A DNA stretch of 14,836 nt from an uncultured Leucobacter sp. GTDB taxonomy: Bacteria > Actinomycetota > Actinomycetes > Actinomycetales > Microbacteriaceae. The notes beneath the pieces were generated by a model that was not told the DNA's origin, searched no databases, and was given only the letters and a program-made list of their open reading frames with translations. The translations under genes and the position numbers were made by a program. This document shows, one piece after another, positions 1-5,578 of this stretch (positions are counted from its first letter, which is position 1; every line of letters begins with the position of its first letter). The stretch is taken from positions 1-14,836 of the forward strand of contig CAMFIY010000029.1 in the NCBI GenBank assembly GCA_945952575.1, in the 5' to 3' direction.

Positions 1-931
1 CGGTCGCGATGACCATCTCCCGGATCGCGGCGTCGGGGTAGGTGACGACCAGCGTCACCAGCGTCCCGCCCTCGACCGGGGTCAGCGTCAGCTCGTTGAG
101 GGTCGACGGGCTGTTCGCGCCGTCCGGATCCTCCGCCGTCGTCATCCGCTCGGTCGTGACGGCGCGAACCGGGCGCTCGCCCTCGACGAACTCGCCGGTG
201 AAGCCGAAGCTCTGGCCGCTCGCGGTCTCCGTCCAGCCCCAGCGGTAGCGCTGACCCGGCTCGGTCGCGGGCTCGCAGACCGGCATCTCCCAGCCGTCGG
301 GGCCGAGCATCCAGCGGCGGAGCAGTTCCGCCTCGTGATGCGCGCGCCAGACCATCTCGGGGGTGCCGCGCACGACGCGGCAGATGCGCGCCTGCGTCTC
401 GCCGACGAGCTGCAGCTGCGTGGGCAGGTCGGCGGCGAAGGTGGCCAGATCCGCCAGCACGGCGTCGATCTGGCCCATGGCGGCGCGCATGCCCTCGATC
501 TGGCCCATTCCCAGCACCTGCTCCAGGTCTTCGAGCGAGTCGTGGTGGCTGGTGCAGGTGAGCCGCGAACCGAGCGCAGTCTCAGTGAACTCGAACACCA
601 TCAGCCCCTCGGGCATCTCGGTGTTCGGTGTGCCGTCATCATGCGCGAAGCCGTCGCGCACCTCGAACGAGCTGCACTCCGCGACGGACGTCCACTTCCA
701 GTACCCCCAGAAGCGCTCGCCCTCGGGGCTGGTCATGTAGTAGCTCGTGAAGCCTCCGGGGTGACCGTCGTGGCGCACGAAGGTCGCGGGGTACTCGGGC
801 GGCCCCCAGAATCGCTCGATCTGACGCGGATCCAGGTAGGCGTCCCAGAGCCGGCGCACGGGAACCGTGAAGTCGGCGACGACCTCGATGGTGAGGGCGT
901 CGGTGTCGGTGGTGACTGCGGTGACGGGCAT
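1..931 (-). CDS. Tandem SRPBCC (AHSA1-like) domain protein, 3' end outside the window
   Basis: The reading frame opens at an ATG (929-931) preceded by the ribosome site AGAAAGG (940-946) and stays open for 310 codons to the left edge, so the C-terminus is missing. It contains two consecutive AHSA1/SRPBCC-type folds. The first, about residues 12-150, has a VPVRRLWDAYLDP start followed by IERFWGPPEYP and a GYWKWTSV strand. The second, about 170-310, restarts with RVVRGTPEMVWRAHHEAELLRRW and an RYRWGW strand. SRPBCC folds form a deep hydrophobic pocket, but the ligand of this subfamily is not known. It follows the ArsR-type repressor by 96 nt on the same strand, so it is probably co-transcribed with it and controlled by it. 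The family assignment is good; the function is unknown. Confidence 0.85.
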   Translation of the reverse strand, partial: MPVTAVTTDTDALTIEVVADFTVPVRRLWDAYLDPRQIERFWGPPEYPATFVRHDGHPGGFTSYYMTSPEGERFWGYWKWTSVAECSSFEVRDGFAHDDGTPNTEMPEGLMVFEFTETALGSRLTCTSHHDSLEDLEQVLGMGQIEGMRAAMGQIDAVLADLATFAADLPTQLQLVGETQARICRVVRGTPEMVWRAHHEAELLRRWMLGPDGWEMPVCEPATEPGQRYRWGWTETASGQSFGFTGEFVEGERPVRAVTTERMTTAEDPDGANSPSTLNELTLTPVEGGTLVTLVVTYPDAAIREMVIAT

Positions 932-1027
932 GATCGCTGCCTTTCTGTTCGTCGTCCCACGATCGGTTTCGGATCGCAGGGTCTTACGGGTGTTCGTCTG
1001 TCGGGTCGCTCGGTTGCGGCCGCCGGC

Positions 1028-1378
1028 TCAGGATGGGCCCGACGGCGGATCCTCCGCGAACAATGCGTCGAGCCGTTCGATGCGGCCGCGCCAGAGCTGC
1101 TCGAGGCGGCCGAGCAGCTCTTGGGCCCGGCGGATGGTCTCGGGGTTCCCTCGCACGATGCGCTCCCTTCCTCTCGGGATCTTGGCGACGAGATCCGCGG
1201 CTTCGAGCACCGCGACGTGCTTCTGCACGGCGGCGAAGCTCATGTCGTAGTCGCGGGCGAGTTCGGAGACCGAGGCCTCGGCGACGAGCGTGCGGCGCAC
1301 GATGTCGCGCCGCGTGGCGTCGGCGAGGGCCCGGAAGATCCGATCGACCTCGTCATCTGAAAGCTCTTGTACAACCAT
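1028..1378 (-). CDS. ArsR-family (winged-helix) transcriptional repressor
   Basis: This is a 116-residue winged-helix protein. RIFRALADATRRDIVRR (residues 13-29) is the typical ArsR first helix. SVSELARDYDMSFAAVQKHV (36-55) is the helix-turn-helix, followed by the wing around KIPRGRERIV. It has no cysteines, so the classical thiol metal site is absent and it is probably not a metal sensor. It resembles ArsR proteins found next to SRPBCC/AHSA1 genes. I chose the ATG at 1376-1378 rather than the in-frame ATG at 1388-1390. The latter lies inside the predicted -10 box TAATGT (1387-1392), whereas 1378 is 8 nt downstream of it, as expected for a leaderless mRNA. A perfect palindrome covers the -10 box and first codons, indicating autorepression. 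The SRPBCC gene is downstream. Confidence 0.88.
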   Translation of the reverse strand: MVVQELSDDEVDRIFRALADATRRDIVRRTLVAEASVSELARDYDMSFAAVQKHVAVLEAADLVAKIPRGRERIVRGNPETIRRAQELLGRLEQLWRGRIERLDALFAEDPPSGPS

Positions 1379-1389
1379 TTGGTTGTACA
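1368..1389. promoter_or_regulatory. Perfect palindromic operator, likely bound by the ArsR-type repressor
   Basis: Arms TGTACAACCA (1368-1377) and TGGTTGTACA (1380-1389) are exact reverse complements separated by TT. The site spans most of the -10 box, the expected transcription start and the first codons of the ArsR gene, so a bound dimer would block initiation. The palindrome is directly visible; the assignment of ArsR as its binder is inferred from position and from common ArsR autoregulation. Confidence 0.75.
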
Positions 1390-1415
1390 TTACGCCTGAC
1401 CGGATCCCCTGTCAA
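1387..1415 (-). promoter_or_regulatory. Sigma-70-type promoter of the ArsR-SRPBCC operon
   Basis: On the minus strand, a perfect -35 TTGACA (1415-1410) is followed by a 17-bp spacer and -10 TAATGT (1392-1387). Expected initiation is at about 1380-1378, at or next to the ATG at 1378, so the transcript would be leaderless. It is the best consensus promoter in the window. Confidence 0.8.
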
Positions 1416-1469
1416 CCCCTCCCGCGATCCGGAATCGCCCCGATCCGGATCGAGCCGGACCGGCGGGCC

Positions 1470-2150
1470 TCAGACCTCGCTCTCGCGCGCCGCGCGGCGC
1501 TTGGCCAGCCACCCTCGGAACGCGCGGATCGCCTCGATCAGGATCGGGATGCCCGGGATCAGGACGAGGACGATGATGAAGACCTCGCTGTACTGCTGCA
1601 CGAACGGGATCCTGCCCAGGAAGTAACCGATGAGGGTCACCCCGACTCCCCAGAGCAGCGCACCGATCGCGTTGTACGCCACGAAGCGGCGGTAGCTCAT
1701 CTGGCCGACACCGGCCGCTGCCGGCACGAAGGCGCGGAAGATCGGCAGGAAGCGGGCGATGATGATCGCCTTCGGTCCGTGCTTCTCGAAGAAGGCGTGG
1801 GTCCGCTCGACGTTCTCCGGGTTGAAGAGACGGCTCTTCTCCCGCCGGAAGATCGCCGGGCCGAGCTTGCGGCCGATCATGAACCCGAGCTGGTCGCCCG
1901 CGAAGGCGCAGACGAAGATCAGCGTGACGCTGATCCAGATCGGCACATCGATGATGCCCGTGGCCGTGAAGAGTCCCACCGTGAAGAGCAGCGAATCGCC
2001 CGGCAGGAAGGCCAGCACGAGCACGCCCGTCTCGAGGAAGACGAAGGCGCACGCGAGCACCAGCGCGATCCAACCCCCCGCCTTGAGCAGGGTCTCGGGA
2101 TCGAGCCAGTCGATGCCGAGAAGCGCCGGTTGAATCAGGGAGAGGATCAC
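1470..2150 (-). CDS. DedA-family (VTT domain) membrane protein
   Basis: This 226-residue integral membrane protein has the DedA/SNARE-associated (VTT) layout. Conserved features are E40 in a membrane segment, the FLPGD motif (48-52), and the ARFLPIFRAFVPAAAG stretch (132-147). They match the Glu, Asp and two Arg residues (here E40, D52, R133, R139) shown to be essential in Escherichia coli DedA proteins. A basic tail (KRRAARESEV) ends it. DedA proteins support membrane homeostasis, and several act as lipid-carrier flippases, for example for undecaprenyl phosphate; the substrate here cannot be read. The start is GTG (2148-2150). No ribosome site precedes it, but TAACGT (2162-2157) lies 6 nt upstream, consistent with a leaderless mRNA. 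It appears monocistronic, between folD and the ArsR gene. Confidence 0.92.
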   Translation of the reverse strand: MILSLIQPALLGIDWLDPETLLKAGGWIALVLACAFVFLETGVLVLAFLPGDSLLFTVGLFTATGIIDVPIWISVTLIFVCAFAGDQLGFMIGRKLGPAIFRREKSRLFNPENVERTHAFFEKHGPKAIIIARFLPIFRAFVPAAAGVGQMSYRRFVAYNAIGALLWGVGVTLIGYFLGRIPFVQQYSEVFIIVLVLIPGIPILIEAIRAFRGWLAKRRAARESEV

Positions 2151-2156
2151 GCGGTC

Positions 2157-2162
2157 ACGTTA
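2157..2162 (-). promoter_or_regulatory. Likely -10 box for leaderless DedA-family gene
   Basis: TAACGT on the minus strand ends 6 nt before the GTG start at 2150, placing initiation at the start codon. I see no convincing -35, and no purine-rich ribosome site between box and start. Confidence 0.45.
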
Positions 2163-2234
2163 TCAGGCGCGGCCTGGGGATCGCCCGCGCGCTCGCACCG
2201 GGCTTCGCCCGGGCCTCCGCGGTGGCGTCGGCAG

Positions 2235-2273
2235 CCGAGTGTTCGCGAATGCTACGCATTCGCTTCACGCTCG
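2235..2273 (-). terminator. Hairpin over the folD stop codon, candidate terminator
   Basis: A perfect 8-bp stem, GCGAATGC / GCATTCGC (2245-2252 and 2256-2263, 3-nt loop), is flanked by CCGAG / CTCGG arms (2235-2239 and 2269-2273) that extend it across an internal loop. The loop and stem include the folD stop codon (2252-2254). There is no T-tract, common for high-GC terminators. A second small stem, CCGGGC / GCCCGG (2198-2203 and 2207-2212), lies just beyond. Confidence 0.5.
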
Positions 2274-3136
2274 GCCATCTCGACGACGTTCTGCAGCAGC
2301 AGTGCGCGCGTCATGGGACCGACCCCGCCGGGGTTCGGCGAGAGCCATCCCGCGACCTCGGCGACCGCCGGATCGACATCGCCGACCACTCGGCTCTTGC
2401 CCGTCTCCGGGTCCGTCCGGCGCGAGACCCCGACGTCGAGCACGATCGCGCCCGGCTTCACATCCTCGGCCCGCACGATGCCGGCGACGCCCGCCGCCGC
2501 GACGATCACGTCGGCGCGGCGCAGCTCGGCGCCCAGATCCTCGGTGCCCGTGTGCGTCAGCGTGACGGTCGCGTTGTACTCGCGGCGCGTGAGCAGCGGC
2601 CCGATCGGGCGACCCACGGTGATACCGCGACCGATGACGACCACGTGCTTGCCCGCCCACGAGATGCCGTTGCGCTCGACCAGCTCGATGACGCCGCGCG
2701 GCGTGCAGGGCAGCGGGCTGACGATCGGGGCGTTGGCGTTGAGCACGAGACGGCCCAGGTTGGTCGGGTGCAGGCCGTCGGCGTCCTTGGCCGGATCGAT
2801 CCGTTCGAGGATCCGGTCGGTGTCGATGTGCTTCGGCAGCGGCAGCTGCACGATGTAGCCGGTGCACTCGGGGTTCGCGTTGAGCTCGTCGAGGACGGCC
2901 TCGAGCTCCTCCTGCGCGACGGTCTCGGGCAGCTCGCGCTGGATCGACGCGATGCCGACCTCGGCGCAGTCGCGGTGCTTGCCCGCGACGTACCACTTCG
3001 ATCCGGGATCCTCGCCGACCAGCACGGTGGCGAGGCCGGGCACGACGCCGCGCTCGCGCAGCGCCGTGACCCGTTCGGTGAGCTCGGCCTTGATGGCCGC
3101 GGCCGCGGCCGTGCCGTCGAGCTTCTCAGCGGCCAA
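2252..3136 (-). CDS. folD: Bifunctional methylene-THF dehydrogenase / methenyl-THF cyclohydrolase FolD
   Basis: The 294-residue product is of usual FolD length. It catalyses NADP-dependent oxidation of 5,10-methylene-THF to methenyl-THF and its hydrolysis to 10-formyl-THF in the cytosol. Visible signatures are SKWYVAGKH with catalytic Y49 and K53, VQLPLPKH with Q97, KDADGLHPTNLGRL with D120, the PCTPRG segment, the Rossmann-type GRGITVGRPIG motif, and the C-terminal PNPGGVGPMT. Methylene-THF is the direct product of GlyA, whose gene ends only 3 nt upstream, so the two are co-transcribed and probably translationally coupled. Both would be governed by the ZTP riboswitch upstream of glyA. Nothing is missing or unusual in the protein. 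Confidence 0.97.
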   Translation of the reverse strand: MAAEKLDGTAAAAAIKAELTERVTALRERGVVPGLATVLVGEDPGSKWYVAGKHRDCAEVGIASIQRELPETVAQEELEAVLDELNANPECTGYIVQLPLPKHIDTDRILERIDPAKDADGLHPTNLGRLVLNANAPIVSPLPCTPRGVIELVERNGISWAGKHVVVIGRGITVGRPIGPLLTRREYNATVTLTHTGTEDLGAELRRADVIVAAAGVAGIVRAEDVKPGAIVLDVGVSRRTDPETGKSRVVGDVDPAVAEVAGWLSPNPGGVGPMTRALLLQNVVEMAEREANA

Positions 3137-3139
3137 CGA

Positions 3140-4423
3140 TCACCACTCCTCGAGGCCCGGGTAGAGCGGGAACGCGTCGGCGAGCGCCGTCACGCGAGCG
3201 CTCAGCTCCTCCACGTCACCGGTCTGCTGCAGGGTCAACGCGATGATGTCGGCCACCTCTGCGAACTCGGCGTCGCCGAAGCCGCGGGTCGCGAGGGCGG
3301 GGGTGCCGATGCGCAGGCCGCTGGTCACCATCGGCGGGCGCGGATCGAAGGGCACCGCGTTGCGGTTGACGGTGATGCCGACGGCGTGCAGCGCGTCCTC
3401 GGCCTGCTGGCCGTCGAGTTCGCTGTGGCGGAGGTCGGCGAGCACGAGGTGGACATCGGTGCCGCCGGTGAGCACGTCGACGCCGGCGGCCTTCGAGGCC
3501 TCGCTCGTCAGCGCCGCCGCGACCAGGCCGGCGCCCGAGAGCGTGCGCGCCTGGCGGTCCTTGAACTCATCGGTGGCGGCGAGCTTGAATGCGGTGGCCT
3601 TGGCCGCGATCACGTGCATGAGCGGGCCGCCCTGCTGGCCGGGGAACACGTTCGAATTGAGCTTCTTGTAGAGCTCGAGATCGTTGGTCAGGATGAAGCC
3701 CGAGCGGGGGCCGCCGATGGTCTTGTGCACGGTCGACGAGGTGACGTGCGCGTGCGGCACCGGGCTCGGGTAGAGGCCGGCCGCGACGAGGCCGGCGAAG
3801 TGCGCCATGTCGACCCACAGCGTCGCGCCCACCTCGTCGGCGATCGCGCGGAACGCCGCGAAATCGAGCGTGCGAGGGTAGGCCGACCAGCCGGCGATGA
3901 TCACCTTCGGCCGGTGCTCGAGGGCCTTCTGGCGCACCACGTCCATGTCGATGAGGAAGGTCTCGGGATCCACGCCGTAGTGCACCACGTTGTAGAGCTT
4001 GCCCGAGAAGTTCAGCTTCATGCCGTGGGTGAGGTGGCCGCCGTGGGCGAGCTCGAGGCCCAGGATCGTGTCGCCCGGCTCGGCGATCGCGCTGAGCACG
4101 GCGGCGTTGGCGGAGGCGCCCGAGTGCGGCTGGACGTTGGCGTAGGCGGCGCCGAAGAGACTCTTGGCGCGCTCGCGGGCCAGATCCTCGGCGATGTCGA
4201 CGAACTCGCAGCCGCCGTAGTAGCGGCGGCCCGGATAGCCCTCGGCGTACTTGTTGGTGAGCACCGAGCCCTGGGCCTCCAGGACGGCGCGCGGCACGAA
4301 GTTCTCGCTCGCGATCATCTCGAGGGTCGAGCGCTGGCGGCCGAGCTCCTGCTGCAGGACGGCGGCGATCTCGGGGTCGACCACCTCGATGGGCTCGTTG
4401 AAGAATGCTGACTGGTTCGACAC
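3140..4423 (-). CDS. glyA: Serine hydroxymethyltransferase
   Basis: This 427-residue PLP enzyme converts serine plus THF to glycine plus 5,10-methylene-THF, the main entry of one-carbon units. The family signatures are present: MIASENF (36-42), NKYAEGYPGRRYYGG (57-71), VDMAHFAGL with PLP-contacting D205 and H208 (204-212), and TVHKTIGGPRSG with the PLP lysine at K234. The usual motif is THKTLRGPRGG, so this is a mild variant. The start is GTG (4421-4423) with ribosome site AAGGGAG (4430-4436) 6 nt upstream. It is first in the glyA-folD operon and preceded by a ZTP riboswitch, which accounts for its regulation. It diverges from purU. Confidence 0.98.
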   Translation of the reverse strand: MSNQSAFFNEPIEVVDPEIAAVLQQELGRQRSTLEMIASENFVPRAVLEAQGSVLTNKYAEGYPGRRYYGGCEFVDIAEDLARERAKSLFGAAYANVQPHSGASANAAVLSAIAEPGDTILGLELAHGGHLTHGMKLNFSGKLYNVVHYGVDPETFLIDMDVVRQKALEHRPKVIIAGWSAYPRTLDFAAFRAIADEVGATLWVDMAHFAGLVAAGLYPSPVPHAHVTSSTVHKTIGGPRSGFILTNDLELYKKLNSNVFPGQQGGPLMHVIAAKATAFKLAATDEFKDRQARTLSGAGLVAAALTSEASKAAGVDVLTGGTDVHLVLADLRHSELDGQQAEDALHAVGITVNRNAVPFDPRPPMVTSGLRIGTPALATRGFGDAEFAEVADIIALTLQQTGDVEELSARVTALADAFPLYPGLEEW

Positions 4424-4454
4424 GTACGTCTCCCTTGTTGAATGTTTCCAGGAT

Positions 4455-4525
4455 GTGGCCCAGGCGAGCGGCCTAATCAGTGCGTCGCTCCCCGATGGTT
4501 GCCATCTGTACGCCAGTCACGACCT
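4455..4525 (-). ncRNA. ZTP riboswitch (pfl motif) controlling glyA-folD
   Basis: On the minus strand the conserved pfl-motif blocks appear in order: GTCGTGACTGGCG (4523-4511), a hairpin GATGG-CAA-CCATC (4506-4494), CGGGGAGCGAC (4494-4484), a short variable linker, and CCGCTCGCCTGGGCC (4472-4458). P1 forms from GTCG (4523-4520) with CGAC (4487-4484). The 3' stem forms from GGCC (4473-4470) with GGCC (4460-4457). The pseudoknot forms from GGCG (4514-4511) with CGCC (4466-4463). ZTP riboswitches sense ZMP/ZTP, which rises when 10-formyl-THF is short, and switch on folate and purine genes, including glyA and folD. No terminator with a T-tract lies between aptamer and gene. The ribosome site begins 18 nt after the aptamer, so translational control is more likely here. 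Confidence 0.93.
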
Positions 4526-4529
4526 CTCG

Positions 4530-4535
4530 AGTCTA
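4530..4535 (-). promoter_or_regulatory. Likely -10 box for the glyA-folD riboswitch transcript
   Basis: TAGACT on the minus strand places transcription initiation at about 4525-4523, exactly where the riboswitch P1 strand begins. The -35 is weak (TTCGCC, 4557-4552, 16-bp spacer). Confidence 0.5.
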
Positions 4536-4569
4536 CCAAGGGCGCCTGAACGGCGAAGGCCGGATCCAC

Positions 4570-4575
4570 TACTCT
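4570..4575 (+). promoter_or_regulatory. Likely -10 box for leaderless purU
   Basis: TACTCT ends 7 nt before the purU ATG at 4583. A partial -35, CTGAAC (4546-4551), lies 18 bp upstream. There is no ribosome site between, so a leaderless transcript is the simplest reading. The -35 region abuts that of the divergent glyA promoter. Confidence 0.5.
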
Positions 4576-4582
4576 TGATCGA

Positions 4583-5458
4583 ATGGAAACGACCACCGAG
4601 TGGGTGCTGACGCTCAGCTGCGTCGACGGCCCGGGCATCGTCCACGCGATCAGCGGCGCGATCGTCGCCGCAGGCGGCAACATCGCCGAGAGCCAGCAGT
4701 TCGCGAGCGGCAGCACGGGCAGCTTCTTCATGCGCCTCCAGGTCGAGCGCGCGGACGATTCGATCGACGCGGCCGGCTTCGAGCAGCGCTTCACGTCCGA
4801 GCTCGCCCCGGTCACCGAGCGCTACGGCATGAGCTGGCGCCTCGACACGGTCGGGCGCCCCGTGCGCACCCTGATCCTCGCCTCGACGGCGACGCACTGC
4901 GTCAACGACCTGCTCTACCACCAGCGCTCCGGGCAGCTGCCGGTCGAGGTGCCGCTGATCCTCTCGAATCACGAGACGGTGCGGGATCTCGCCGACTTCT
5001 ACGGAGTGCCGTTCGAGCACCGCTCGATCTCGGGGGCCGAGGACAAGGCCGCGTTCGAGGCCCGGGTGCTGGAGGTCGTCGAGGAGGAGCGGATCGAGCT
5101 CGTCGTGCTGGCGCGCTACATGCAGATCCTGAGCCCGGAGCTCTGCGCCGCGCTCGCGGGCCGGGCGATCAATATCCACCACTCGTTCCTGCCCGGTTTC
5201 AAGGGCGCCAACCCGTACCGTCAGGCGCACGCGCGCGGCGTGAAGCTGATCGGCGCGACGGCGCACTTCGTGACGACCGATCTCGACGAGGGCCCCATCA
5301 TCGAGCAGAACGTGGCCCGGGTGGATCACGCCTACTCCCCCACGCAGCTCATGCAGCTGGGACAGGACGAGGAGGCGCAGACGCTGCGCCGGGCGGTGAC
5401 CTGGTTCGCGGAGAACCGGATCCTGGTCGACGGCGACCGCACGATCATCTTCCGCTGA
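4583..5458 (+). CDS. purU: Formyltetrahydrofolate deformylase
   Basis: The 291-residue product hydrolyses 10-formyl-THF to THF and formate, balancing the folate pool. An N-terminal ACT domain (about 6-85, starting WVLTLSCVDGPGIVHAISG) is followed by the formyltransferase-type catalytic domain (about 95-291). The catalytic Asn-His-Asp triad is visible as N197 and H199 in INIHHSFLPGFKGANPY and D235 in TTDLDEGPIIEQ; the SNHE motif is at 128-131. Length and motifs are typical. In E. coli the enzyme responds to glycine and methionine through the ACT region; whether that holds here is unknown. Its gene diverges from glyA-folD, giving a compact one-carbon locus, and its start fits a leaderless mRNA. 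Confidence 0.97.
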   Translation: METTTEWVLTLSCVDGPGIVHAISGAIVAAGGNIAESQQFASGSTGSFFMRLQVERADDSIDAAGFEQRFTSELAPVTERYGMSWRLDTVGRPVRTLILASTATHCVNDLLYHQRSGQLPVEVPLILSNHETVRDLADFYGVPFEHRSISGAEDKAAFEARVLEVVEEERIELVVLARYMQILSPELCAALAGRAINIHHSFLPGFKGANPYRQAHARGVKLIGATAHFVTTDLDEGPIIEQNVARVDHAYSPTQLMQLGQDEEAQTLRRAVTWFAENRILVDGDRTIIFR

Positions 5459-5463
5459 GCGCC

Positions 5464-5480
5464 CGCACCCGACGGGTGCG
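5464..5480 (+). terminator. Hairpin after purU, candidate terminator
   Basis: CGCACCC (5464-5470) and GGGTGCG (5474-5480) form a 7-bp stem with a 3-nt loop, starting 5 nt after the purU stop. No T-tract follows, so this is a moderate call. Confidence 0.5.
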
Positions 5481-5502
5481 GCCTTCGGCTTCACCGGCCT
5501 CC

Positions 5503-5508
5503 TAGGTT
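5503..5508 (+). promoter_or_regulatory. Possible -10 box for the amidohydrolase gene
   Basis: TAGGTT lies 70 nt upstream of the amidohydrolase ATG, giving a leader of about 65 nt. I see no clear -35. This is a weak call, based on AT content and position in an otherwise GC-rich gap. Confidence 0.3.
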
Positions 5509-5578
5509 ACGGTGGTGAGGATGCACATCGACGCGCAGCGCGCACGCCGGCAGTGCGGGAAGCAGAGGAGCGAAGCGC

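Noticed and set aside
1379..1390. Upstream ATG (1388-1390) for the ArsR gene
   Set aside because: It lies within the -10 hexamer of the best promoter in the window, so it would not be in the transcript.
2222..4411. Long plus-strand open frame of 729 codons opposite glyA-folD
   Set aside because: It is antisense to two well-recognised enzymes, is rich in Arg, Ala, Gly and His as expected of GC-rich shadow frames, and has no family resemblance.
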